Positions 21,830 to 31,654 of a DNA stretch of 64,000 nucleotides are shown here, piece by piece. Made by a program: the position numbers and the translations under genes. Numbering within the stretch: the stretch's first letter is position 1; each line of letters starts with the position of its first letter. The notes under the pieces were generated by a model, which saw only the letters and a program-made list of their open reading frames with translations, ran no database searches and was not told where the DNA came from. The DNA lies in the NCBI GenBank assembly GCA_019828595.1, contig JAHQRK010000011.1:1488001-1552000 (forward strand), written 5' to 3'. Origin of the DNA: Aphanomyces cochlioides. Its lineage: Eukaryota > Oomycota > Saprolegniomycetes > Saprolegniales > Verrucalvaceae.

Positions 21830-23976
21830 CTACTTGATCAACGCATACGCCGTGGTCTTCGAAGAACGACGACCCAACCAAAATCCAAGCGCGACACTGA
21901 GAGCCACAACCGCAATCGCACTGAGGATTTCCACGGCAGTCACTGTAAAGCTTTGCGATTCCTTGGGACCAAAATAACCAACTTCTTCAAGCCACCAAGT
22001 AGGATAACCCATCGCCTTGACGTCCATCGATTCCTTTGTGAAGTTTCCAAAGATTGTGCCGTCGTGGAAACGTGTAACGACGTCATAAAACAAAGCCACA
22101 AATGCGTCATGAGCCACTGTGGCAAAATTATTGCTCGACGATGTCAAGTAGGCCACGAAGGCAGCTTCGCCTTGGGTGGCAAGGATGTTTTGAGCCTTAG
22201 CTTGGACATCAGGCAAGGCTACACACATCTTAAGCTCACAAAATCAGCACAGGGCGGCTCATACCGTTCGCTGCCTTGGTTTCAACGTCCAGCTGCACAG
22301 TCGCGACTGCTGGCATGGCGTACTTGTAGAAATGGCCGGCATAGTTGCCGATGAGGGCGTTGATCCAGAAGGACGCATTGAATGTGAATTGCAGAAGGGA
22401 TCCTTGGGACTTCAACGCGGGAACAGCGCTGACTTTAGCAAAGATGGGCGTGTACGAAGTCGCATGAGGGGCGTAAGGGCCATACCTGTGTCGACAGGTT
22501 AAATTTACGTCAACAATACCAATGTACCAGAGGAAGCCAAGATTGGCGTCCTTTGAGTTGGCCATCGTCACGTAGGAGTAAGTTGTACGGTAAAGCGAGA
22601 TGCCGCGTTCAAAGAATCCACTCTTGCCTTTAGTCCCAGGCGCAAACGCATTTTCACCCACAGCTACAAAGATTTTAGCGTCATTCTCTAAGACTGGAGA
22701 CGTACAGTATCGATCAGGGTTGCCGTATGGACCAGATTGAGGGCCTTCAGTCAGATCAAACGGAGTGTTCTCGTAATGATCGCGTTGGAATCGGATCAAG
22801 TCCTTGGCATCCAAAGGTCTAGCAGTCTACAAAGGTATTCAATGACGGTACACCCAAAAGCAAGCATCTATACCTCGACGGAGAAGGGATAGTCCGTGCC
22901 AAATGCATCAGTGTATGGACTTAAAGTCAAATTGGGATTTGCCAGCGTGAAGACTCGCCACTGACGGCGAGTCGAGTAGTAATACGAGTCACCAGGACGG
23001 CGATGGGCATACACAGCTGTGAAATCAAACGGAGACTTGCCATCCCACAAGTTGTGCTTCTTGGCAACGTCGTACAAGTTAGCCGAGCCTAAAAAGTTGT
23101 CCGAGTCGGTCAGGTTGACTTGGTGGATGATGAATTGGTTGCCAATCGCAACAATGTGGTTGTCAGGAACACGCTGGGCGACCCAGATTGCCGATGCACC
23201 CGTGTCGTCTGGCAAAATATGGAAGACCCAGCCTTCTTTCGTATCAGCAACAGTAAGAGTTTCACCAGCTTCGACCAAGAGGTCATCTTCATCGCCTTCC
23301 CATTCAGCACCATAGTAACCATACTGCTCGGCCAAACTACCCATGAGCTTGATGGCATCACGGGCTGTCTTTGTGCGTTCAAATGCCACACGGGCAAGCT
23401 CAGTGATATCGAAAAGGGCTTTACCACCTTGAGTCGCCGGTTTTGTCCAGAAACGAGCTGGGCACGTGCTTTCTCCAATCGCCAATTGATGTTCATTGAT
23501 CAGAGGGTAGACACCTTCAATGTAGCCGTAGGTAGTTTCAACTTGCGGGATTTTGCCAATGCCCTTTGTCTCAGTCCAGTCATAAAATCCTTTTTGCAAA
23601 TTTTCCTTGAAGTACTCTGGAGCCCCACGGTCAGTGCCGACTAAACAGGAAATACTTTGAGTGAGCTCATATCTCGAGTATACGCACCAAAGCGAGGGTA
23701 CACTTGGCTTACAAGCACGACATCTCTCGTGGAATTTGGTGCATGGTTCTTCTGAGGCACCTTGGCAATGCGGAAGTCGCACGACGAGCAATCATTTGTC
23801 TGAGTCGTCATTGGGGATCCACTGGTCGACGCCTATCGTAGAAATTATGTACATCCTGGCCATGGAAGCATTATAATTACCTTGGCGCCGACCAAAATGG
23901 CCGTGCACTTGTCCGTCTCGATGAATTTCGCTGCAACAAGCGCGAGGAAGGCAAAAGAACAACCGAGCAATCGCAT
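21830..23976 (-). CDS. secreted, membrane-anchored peptidase family C69 (dipeptidase), copy 4
   Basis: Exons 23976-23881, 23832-23688, 23640-22874, 22826-22706, 22663-22528, 22485-22265 and 22218-21830 give 624 residues. Internal exon lengths (145, 767, 121, 136, 221) equal those of copy 1. The N-terminus MRLLGCSFAFLALVAA is a signal peptide followed by TDKCTAILVGAKAS, Cys24 being the likely nucleophile. The C-terminus has a membrane span (SAIAVVALSVALGFWL) and tail AYALIK. An upstream in-frame ATG at 24075 exists but would bury the signal peptide. The gene is tail-to-tail with copy 3, so the cluster holds an inversion as well as tandem duplication. Confidence 0.9.
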
Positions 23977-24121
23977 TCGTCTGGCAATTCTGGAACTGAT
24001 TTGACATGCATGGAAGTTCATCCTCCGTGGGGAGGAGTCACATTGCTCTTTGAGTTGCAACATACAAACTTTCATATAAAGGTCAAAGTTCCGTCCTGGA
24101 GATCTTTCTTATGGACATTTC

Positions 24122-24144
24122 ATTGGATAAAGATAACCCAATCA
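24122..24144. promoter_or_regulatory. paired CCAAT boxes upstream of C69 copy 4
   Basis: ATTGG at 24122 and CCAATCA at 24138 lie about 150 nt upstream of the copy 4 start codon. No such pair was noticed upstream of the other three copies. A TTTATATGA stretch (minus strand, about 24070) could serve as a TATA-like element. Confidence 0.35.
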
Positions 24145-24751
24145 AAGCCCATAGGAACCAGTGATCATTCATCTGTCCGAGGTTGCGTCGGGCACTGTCT
24201 AGAGCAAATCCACGGGACGCTCTGGATGATTGAATCACTCTCTTTATCCTACAACAAGAGTGTCATCTCTTTCCTCCTGTTTTCATTTCCCGTAGCTGTG
24301 TTGCCTGGCTTGGTTGTGGCCAGAAAGGACTCGCTAATTTGATACAATGCTACTACCTCTATATATTAATTACCTGTAAAATTTCTATATATTAATTTTA
24401 CGAAGGGACTTTTCGTTTTTCATCATCGGTCATGATCGATTTCATAGGCAAGCATCACCTTCTAATAGCAGATTTCCCGCCAAACATTGCTAAGAATTCT
24501 ACTCTCTTCTAAGGATAGATATGCTCATTACATGGATCGTTGACGACATCTCCTGAAATAGTATAAATTTCAAAGTTTCGTGTTCTATGAGAACCGGGAT
24601 ATCTGACCTGGATAGTGGTCAGTTTTATACACTTGGGAATGTTGGTCTTTTATTTATCCGGATTGTGGATTTGGGAATTTTAACAACCAACACTCTGAAG
24701 ACATACATTCCACTGAATCGAAAGTGATCACACTTTCTGTTCCACATCGTC
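24145..24751. other. intergenic region between C69 copy 4 and the GIDE-domain gene
   Basis: No gene supported. Two copies of TCTATATATTAATT (about 24358 and 24388) lie in an AT-rich stretch, and TTATCCGG at about 24653 is one more copy of the CCGGATAA-type motif. Probably contains the promoter of the following gene. Confidence 0.4.
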
Positions 24752-25567
24752 ATGTTCAGCATCGGTGCCGCTCTTGGCGGCAGTGCCATCGTTTATCTGG
24801 GCCAGAAACTGAAAGCATCCAGTACCAGAGCGTACAGTGATACGAAGTTGATTGCCGATACGAAGGATATTACGTCCTTGCCGGCCAAGCCATCCTATGA
24901 ACGAGAAAGTGACTACGTGACATTTTCAGGTCGCTTGAACAACTTTGACTCGCCGCTTTTGAAAAGTGCCATGATGCAACGAATGAATTCCGATACGCAC
25001 AATGCTATCCGCATCAAGACCAAGACATACCAGCGCACGGAAGATTCAGTATCTCGATCTGTGGCAGTTGTCTCGGAAAATCTCGTGTCCGAATCCGAGA
25101 CAGGGGGTATTGTGGCTGTTGAACCGTTCAATGCTGGGTCTGCGAAAGTCCTCTTGCGTGATTCGGCCTACATCAAGTCTCTCTACAAAGGGGGCGTCGA
25201 AGAATTCAAGCCTGCCGTGGAATCCTCTATTTCTGTCTTTGGTGAGCGTCCTGCTAGCAAGACAATCGGTTTTCGAGTGGTCGAACGTCTCATTCCTGCC
25301 AACCAAGTCGTCTCTGGCGTTGGCCTTGTCGAGGCCAAAATGGTCGCTGGTGCTGCTGGTGCACCCACGTTACAATGGGTCCTCGCGTCCCCTGACCATG
25401 CCAAACTCCACGGCCGTCCTTCATTTCTCGTTTATGGTGACAAGGATGACCTCGTTCAACAGCGTCAAAACGAGGCAGGCAGCTTAGCTGATATCGGGGA
25501 TGTAGTGACTGCCGTTGGAGTCGTTGGTATTGTGTTTGGCTGCTATAACATGGTGCGAAACAAGTAG
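24752..25567 (+). CDS. GIDE/BAM-domain membrane protein (MUL1-like, without RING)
   Basis: A single exon of 271 residues. N-terminal hydrophobic segment (MFSIGAALGGSAIVYLGQKL), a central region that follows the intermembrane-space GIDE domain of the mitochondrial E3 ligase MUL1 (SVFGERPASKTIGFRVVERL, ANQVVSGVGLVEAK, HGRPSFLVYGDKDDL), and a second membrane segment (VVTAVGVVGIVFGCYNMV) four residues before the stop. Animal and plant MUL1 proteins continue into a cytosolic RING finger; none is present here, so ligase activity is not expected. A mitochondrial or peroxisomal outer-membrane location is inferred from the family. Two decayed copies of the same domain lie downstream. Confidence 0.75.
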   Translation: MFSIGAALGGSAIVYLGQKLKASSTRAYSDTKLIADTKDITSLPAKPSYERESDYVTFSGRLNNFDSPLLKSAMMQRMNSDTHNAIRIKTKTYQRTEDSVSRSVAVVSENLVSESETGGIVAVEPFNAGSAKVLLRDSAYIKSLYKGGVEEFKPAVESSISVFGERPASKTIGFRVVERLIPANQVVSGVGLVEAKMVAGAAGAPTLQWVLASPDHAKLHGRPSFLVYGDKDDLVQQRQNEAGSLADIGDVVTAVGVVGIVFGCYNMVRNK

Positions 25568-25639
25568 GCTCAGCTGTTCATGCTGATCTCGCGATGTTCT
25601 TCATAACTAATAGACTTATATAATCAAAGGGCAGAGACT

Positions 25640-25960
25640 CAACTTTCGCAGTTTTCTCGGTTGACTTGAGTCGGCATCCAAAGTCGAGGGGACTGTAGCT
25701 ATTAATCCGTTGAATGCTGTCAATGCGATAGTTCTCCTACGTGATTCCACCTTGTATATTAACACTCTCTTCAAATGATGAGTCGAAGGCCTCAAATCTG
25801 TTGCGAATTCCTCCACATCCCAGCATCCTGCTAAAAGATCTGTTGAGTTCGTTGAGTGCCTCATTCCTATCAACTAATTCGTCTCTGGCATCAATGCAAA
25901 ATGGTAGCAGGTGCTATGGTGCACATCACCTACAGACGACAAAGTGGCCAAATTTCTTGG
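25640..25960 (+). pseudogene. decayed GIDE-domain copy A
   Basis: Follows the functional gene 600 nt upstream in order and strand. Nucleotides from about 25650 align with the part encoding residues 105-205: CTCCTACGTGATTCC against CTCTTGCGTGATTCG, AAATCTGTTGCGAATTCCTC against AAGCCTGCCGTGGAATCCTC, and AAAATGGTAGCAGGTGCTATG against AAAATGGTCGCTGGTGCTGC. Translation shows VLLRDSTLYINTLFK then two stops, then VECLIPIN-stop-FVSG. Both ends of the gene are missing. Confidence 0.75.
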
Positions 25961-26127
25961 ACAGAATGTTTGTATTTACAGATACACTATTGGACAATAT
26001 ATGTTTATATTTTCTATAAATAGCCAATCATATTGAAGTATTTCAATAATATGTTGCTCTTCAGGCTCAAGTATTGACTTCTCATGTTTAAGAGCAATCA
26101 TCTAAGGCAGAATTGCTTAGAACAGTA

Positions 26128-27999
26128 CTACTCTGTTTCATTATGTTTGTCCACTCGAAAATACACTTGATTAAAGTATAAGTGCTCTGTTGATTTCGAC
26201 TTGATTAAAGTATGACCTTCAATAAACAGTAGAAGGGTGTGAAAATAAAATGAAAATAGAGTATATTATCAAGACTACTCATTTTGGTGAATTCCAGTCA
26301 GTTGCTGCTCAAGGAAAGCCTCTTCACCAAGTCGATAGTTTAGGTGGACCAAGGCAGATTCGAAAGAAACTGAGTCGCACATGACAACGGGGTGATCGCA
26401 ATGCAAGTCCTTGGTCTTGCGAGGGAGCTTATATTCGTTGCTTCCTTTCAACGAGATCGATGTTTCGAGTACCTTTTGCAAAGCAACGAAAGTTTTCGCG
26501 AGAGTATCGACTGGTAGCTCCAACAACGCAGTTTCTACAGCGCCAATAAGCTCCTCAATTGAACGAGTATGCTTTTGGTACTGCAGGCTTTGAATAGCAT
26601 TAAAGACACCTAAGTCTAGGATATTGAAGTCGGGACTATTGGGAGGTTGATTCGCGACTTGTATACCTTCAATTCCGTTTGCCAACAACAGCTCTGTCGT
26701 AACCCGCATGTGCGGACCAGCATTGTCCTGCTGTATGGTGACCCCTTTGTGTTGGTCACAGGCGGGAAATTTGGACTTGATCGCTGGTACTACCTTCGTC
26801 AATATCGCGTCGGCGTAGACTTTTGAGTCAACAATTTGAGGTGACGTGATGATTGCGCCTCTTGGACGGTTCTTGCTTCCGCGCTTGGCAGGGATTTTCT
26901 CGACGAAGGGCCACACTTCAAGCTTCCCATCGAAGTACTTCTTGGTGTGGTAGTCAAATCTTGGTCTTGCAACGGCGGCGACAAACATCACCTTCGTGAT
27001 GAATCGTTTCGACTTCGCTCGGCGGGACGGGAGTTCTTCGTCGTCGTACACGTAAAACCGCCTCTTCACCTTTTCCAAGTAGAACCATTTCTCGTCGACA
27101 TGGACGTAGTTGTGCATGTCGACAAAGCTCTGGTTTCCACTTGGCAAAGGTTGGAGGAAGGACAACGCGTGCTTGAGCCTTGCCATTATGTTGGCTTCAG
27201 TCAACAAAGGTTTGACGTAGCTCGTCCGAGCCTTGAAACGTGGGCAAGTTTTCATGTGACGGTGCAACGTAGCAGCAGAAATGTTCGTTGCAACGGCAAG
27301 AGTTCGCAAGGTTTGGCGCTTGTACAGGGAGACTGCCTTGATGGCGGCTTCGACTCGTGCCTGGGTCCACCTCTTCTTCTTTCCGCAATTTCCTAGATTA
27401 GATTACCCGTCAAAATTTATGTCTCCAAAATTTTATAAGAATATGTATTTAAGCAGGTTATACCTCGAATTTTCCACGTGACATCGGCGGGGCCATGGCC
27501 ATCGTGATGGGAGGCTCGTCCACGGCTCCAAATGCGCAAGATTGTTCTGCGGTTGCACTTGAACATAGAAGCAAGTTCGTTAACCGATTGTGGTTGGACA
27601 TGGCCATTCTTGGACACTTCCAGCAGTCGTTGATACACGGAGAGTCGCTCGCTGTCAGTGAGGTTTCTGGTTGAGCGGGACGAGGATTGAACGACAGACG
27701 GCTCATGCGAGCTGGGAGGGGACAGAGACATGGTTCTAGTTGAGTGTCACGAGGTGTATTGAGCGAAGAGAATCGAAAATGAAAGTGCTGCGGAAGACTT
27801 TGTCCTTGGCTAGCTCAGGACGAAAAGTTTGAAGCCAAATATCTCAATACTCAGGATGGCTCTCAAAGAGCAAAAAGTAGCCAATCAAACACAAAAGAAC
27901 GCGCTTTCTGGTGGACCAATCAGTCGGCCTAGATTCGTCGTTTTAGAAAAATCCCGTCAATCAAAAAATGAAAGTGACAAACATAATGAAACAGAGTAG
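26128..27999 (-). mobile_element. mariner-like element 1, apparently intact
   Basis: Perfect terminal inverted repeats of 24 nt start CTACTCTGTTTCATTATG at 26128 and end at 27999 on the other strand. Both ends are flanked by TA (26126-26127 and 28000-28001), the usual target duplication. The 1.87-kb element carries one open transposase gene, and its promoter side contains two CCAATCA boxes (27881, 27916). This combination suggests a recently active copy. Confidence 0.85.
26275..27731 (-). CDS. mariner-like transposase, intact
   Basis: Two exons (27731-27464 and 27392-26275) give 461 residues. The N-terminus has a helix-turn-helix (SVNELASMFKCNRRTILRIW). The DDE/D domain has NYVHVDEKWFY (first Asp), TIQQDNAGPH (second) and PPNSPDFNILDLGVFNAIQS (third), with 31 residues between the second and third Asp. 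The intron is 71 nt, the longest one found in this window, GT..AG, and joins ..KIR-GNCGKKKRW. No stop or frame change. The product would bind the terminal repeats and move the element by cut and paste into TA. Confidence 0.85.
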
Positions 28000-28001
28000 T
28001 A

Positions 28002-28543
28002 TATGTTAAGCAATATTTTCAAAGCGAATTGGTGTTCCTGGAGACTTAAAGGCATTCAGAAGCTTGTCGACATCGCAGCACTTGTAATGAAGTCTTCAGC
28101 AATTCAGAAGTGGTATCCTATTAATTAAAGAGGCTCCACCTTGCCCATGACTGGAAATGATAACAATGAAGATCACTGTTTATTTTTCTATTCGACGCAT
28201 CAAGATGTTAGACTATCTTGTTTCGTATTTCTCGGGCTCGTGAGCCTCAAAGACTTCGTAGGATCATCGCAAGGTGTGTGATATCTCCAAAGTATTATAC
28301 GGATAACAACTCAGATGCTCCGGATAAATTTTGTCAATACAAATTTCAAGTATAGTTGACGAGCACCCCTAAGGCCAAAATCTGTCCTTTTCCATACATT
28401 TGATCACAAAAGTGACCTCTGGAGAATCACCATAACTCAATCAATTCTTTGAATAGAGCAATTTCAAGCGGTAACATGTCTTCCTCTAATCCATATCTAT
28501 CGATATTACCGCTTTTCTTATCCTTAATTTGACTCTCCAGAAA
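28002..28543. other. non-coding DNA between element 1 and the foldback element
   Basis: No gene seen. CGGATAA-type motifs occur at 28300 and 28320. It may hold further decayed sequence from the GIDE copy that resumes at 28544, but no reliable match was found. Confidence 0.3.
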
Positions 28544-29231
28544 TTTATCGATGGTCAAAGTGTAACGAAAATAATGTCGTCTTTAGATGATGTGCACCAT
28601 ACTACACCATTTGCCGGTTTAGTTCGTTTAACTTGCGATATATTTCGTATCATTTGCAATATATTTCGTATCACGTGCAATATATTTCATATTACTTGCA
28701 TTTCATTTCGTGGCCCGCGACGAAAATCGATTTATATTTCGCATGACGTGCATTATATTTCATACCTCTTGCATTTAATTTCGTATTTTTAGCTTATATT
28801 TCGAGTCACGTGCATTTAAATTCGCAGAAAAGAGAAAAAGTACATAGAAAAATTAACAAAAAATTGTTATCGAACTCATAAGAAATTGATGGACACTTCA
28901 ATCGCCATATAAGTCAATGCGAGCATCAAGCAAGCTCAGCAGAGTTCATATGCGCCTGCCAGTCGCGAATTCATAGCTCAAGCCAACACTGCAACACATG
29001 TGAAACTTCGTATCTCAATAGGACATTCAATAGATTTGGCATTACTACGAATTTAAATGCACGTGATACGAAATATAAGCTAAAAATACGAAATTAAATG
29101 CAAGAGGTATGAAATATAATGCACGTCATGCGAAATATAAATCGATTTTTGTCGCGGGCCACGAAATTAAATGCGAGTCATATGAAATATATTGCACGTG
29201 ATACGAAATATATTGCAAATGATACGAAATA

Positions 29232-31135
29232 CTACCTCCGTACCATCAAGTTCTTGTGGAGTCGTTTATGACGCACTATCTTGACCTAGATAATCTCGAT
29301 CGTTGAATAAATGGGCGCAAATCATTGATAATTCTCTGTTCTATTCGGTCATTTTTTTTCCTGGATTTTATGTCCAAGTGTGGCCGAGATTTTGAAGTTC
29401 AAAGTTTGCTTGTGCATGGCGTCACTCTTCAATTCTTCGCCCTGCAGTCAATTCGCTTTCGCCAGCCTCAAGGCCACACTCACCCGACAGAGCTCAAAGA
29501 GTAGATAATCACACAATATCTCGCATCATCACTCAATCCACACATAGGAAATAACGATATGCCACCGACAGATGGTCGTACGACCAAATTTCGACTCAAA
29601 AATGAAAAGCGACTTGAGATCTATCTACGACTCTTGGAGCTAAAGAAAAACGGCCGAGTTCCAAAAGGAGCAATGAAAGCACTCTCGGATGAGTTCAAAC
29701 TGTCACAGCTAGCAATCTCCGCTATATGGACCCGTGGTTGTGAGACGAAATGCTTGCAAGGGACACCTAATGTCAACTCAAAATTTGAAAACTGCGGTGG
29801 ACGAACGAAACATCAACTAAGCGACTTGGAAGAAAAGATAAAAGGGGTCGCTCCGTGGCAACGTACGACATACAGAGCAATGAGCAAAGCCACTGGCATC
29901 CCTGTGATGACACTTTGGCGACTGGTCAAAAGCAAAACCATGAAGCGACGAACAAGTCGTCTTTGTCCAATGCTCACTGCCAAGCACATGGTTGACAGAT
30001 TGAACTTTGTAAAAGCGTTCGTCCAACCCAGGCGTTGTGGTTTTGTCTGGAACGATCTAATGAGCCATGTCCACATTGACGAAAAATGGTTTTTCATGAC
30101 CAAAGTTGACCAAACATTCTACCTTTGGAATGACGAAAAGGTGCCAAGCAGAAAGTCAAAGTCCAAGCACAATATTGTCAAGGTCATGTTCTTAGCAGCA
30201 GTGGCAAGACCAAGATACGACCACAAGCGTCACAAGAGGTGGGATGGGAAGATTGGATTATGGGCTTTTGTTGAGAATCAACTTGCGCAACGCTCAAGCA
30301 AGAACCGTCCTCGAGGCACGCCTGTGACGACGCCAATAATTGTCAATCTTGATATTTACCGTAGCTACTTGGTCAACTTCGTTATCCCAAGCATCAAGGC
30401 CAAATGGCCAGGCGGAAGAATGAACCAATATTCACCCAGCAAGATAACGCCAGGCCTCACGTGTCTGTTAACGATCCAATCGTGAAAGCAGCAGGTGAAC
30501 AAGACGGGTGGAACATTCAATTGACATGTCAACCAGCGATGAGTCCGGATCTAAATGTTTTAGATCTTGGCTTTTTCAACGCCATCCAATCCCTCCAGCA
30601 TCAGCGAACTTCAAGAACAATTGATGAGCTAATTGTGGCTGTGGCTGATGCATTTAACGAGCTCAACTATGTCGTGCTTGACAAGACATTCATGACTTTA
30701 CAAAAGGTCATGGAATTGATTTTCGTTTCAAGTGGTGACAATATCTACAAGTTGCCTCATTTAAAGAAGGATCAACAATTGAAGAATGGATCAGCGAAGC
30801 TTCGACCGACATGCGATGAAGATGTTGCTCGAGTCATGGAAGCGCTTGAGGAACGAATGAACTTTGAGCAAAGAATGGATATCGCTGCTGCAATGCTCCA
30901 AGAACAGTGTCGCATTCAACTTCCTCTTGAGAATATCGACGAGGTGTGCAAAATGATCGATGAGCTTGGAACGTTGGATGATGTACATCCAGAAAAATGA
31001 TATCATGGATGTGTTCGTCGTGCATAGTGAAACTTGAATAAAATCATGTGAACCATGTGTTTTCAATCAAATCCAATACAAAAAACCATATTAATTTTGA
31101 CAAAAAGTACCCACAAGATGATGGTACGGAGGTAG
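29232..31135 (+). mobile_element. mariner-like element 2, nested in the foldback element
   Basis: Terminal inverted repeats start CTACCTCCGTACCATCA at 29232 and end with its exact complement at 31135; the similarity continues as TTCTTGTGG after a 2-nt gap. TA at 29230-29231 and at 31136-31137. The element lies within the right arm of the foldback repeat, so it arrived later. It is distinct from element 1 in termini and protein. It carries one frameshifted transposase gene. Confidence 0.85.
29559..31000 (+). pseudogene. mariner-like transposase with one frameshift
   Basis: No intron is needed. The first frame (29559 to about 30415) has a helix-turn-helix region (ALSDEFKLSQLAISAIW), a second HTH-like stretch, and SHVHIDEKWFF with the first catalytic Asp. 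The second frame (about 30404-31000) has FTQQDNARPH and AMSPDLNVLDLGFFNAIQS with the second and third Asp, 34 residues apart. The frames change within KAKWPGG/RRKNEP near 30410-30420, a 1-nt loss being the simplest cause. No other lesion was seen, so inactivation is recent or an assembly error. Confidence 0.75.
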
Positions 31136-31339
31136 TATATCGCAAGTTAAACGAACTAAACCGGCAAATGGTGTAGTACATTGCAATGGGTCCTGGTCAC
31201 GCCAAACCCCATCTCGGCCCTCCATTCGTCGAGTATGGTGACAATTTACAACCTCACTGCTAAAAAACCAGGCTTGCAGCGCTGCCAGTATTGTGGACTT
31301 CAATGCACTTGGAGATCTCATCATCATGTTTGTCTAGAG

Positions 31340-31471
31340 AAACTTCTCTCGGCCGACTTGGTAGATAGTGTATTAACAATCATGTACATGTACATGCAGG
31401 TAACGCATGTCGTGGAGACAAGTGTGAAGACATCGCTTTTGGCGTCTCTCTTCCACTAAAAACTAAAAATT
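31340..31471. other. short non-coding stretch
   Basis: Weakly similar continuation of the GIDE relic may reach about 31340. Beyond it nothing is recognised; a CATGTACATGTACATG stretch lies at about 31381. Confidence 0.3.
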
Positions 31472-31630
31472 GATTGGTCAAAATAGAGATAATGGCGACC
31501 AATGATTGGCTAAATTTTTAAAATAATTTATGTAGTTTGATTGGCTAAAAGGTTGATTTTCTTCATTTTGATTGGCTGATTCATGGTGTAGAAAAACCGC
31601 TAAAAAATTGCGGGAAAAATGAGCCAATCA
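31472..31630. promoter_or_regulatory. cluster of six CCAAT/ATTGG boxes upstream of the kinase gene
   Basis: GATTGG at 31472, CCAAT at 31499, GATTGG at 31504, 31539 and 31570, and CCAATCA at 31624, all within 160 nt and ending 25 nt before the start codon. Four are followed by CT or TC (GATTGGCT, GATTGGTC). Likely bound by an NF-Y-type factor; that is inference. Confidence 0.55.
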
Positions 31631-31654
31631 GATTCAAGTCGCTTGGTTTGAAAA

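Larger units (their letters stand above)
28602..31176. mobile_element. foldback (long inverted repeat) element, host of mariner-like element 2
   Basis: Ends are CTACACCATTTGCCGG at 28602 and its reverse complement ending at 31176; TA flanks both. The arms are about 228 nt: 28602-28829 pairs with 29041-29229 plus 31138-31176 once element 2 is removed, with very few mismatches. The arms are built of imperfect repeats of about 20 nt around TTTCGTATCACGTGCA. The central loop (28830-29040) has no gene. Without the insertion the element would be about 670 nt. The TA flanks suggest mobilisation by a Tc1/mariner-type transposase. Confidence 0.8.
28544..31260 (+). pseudogene. decayed GIDE-domain copy B, split by a nested transposon insertion
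   Basis: The right part is clear: 31179-31250 (CATTGCAATGGGTCCT, GTCACGCCAAACCCCATC, CGAGTATGGTGACAA) matches the functional gene at about 25369-25443 (TTACAATGGGTCCT, GACCATGCCAAACTCCA, CGTTTATGGTGACAA) with a short deletion. The left part, about 28544-28600, ends GATGTGCACCA and fits the functional GCTGGTGCACCC directly before that stretch. Between them lies the foldback element with TA on each side. So a second GIDE copy was hit by a transposon. It overlaps copy A in content, hence a separate copy. Confidence 0.6.

Noticed and set aside
28602..28829. CRISPR-like short repeats
   Set aside because: The units are contiguous without unique spacers, are imperfect and form the arm of an inverted repeat in a eukaryotic genome.
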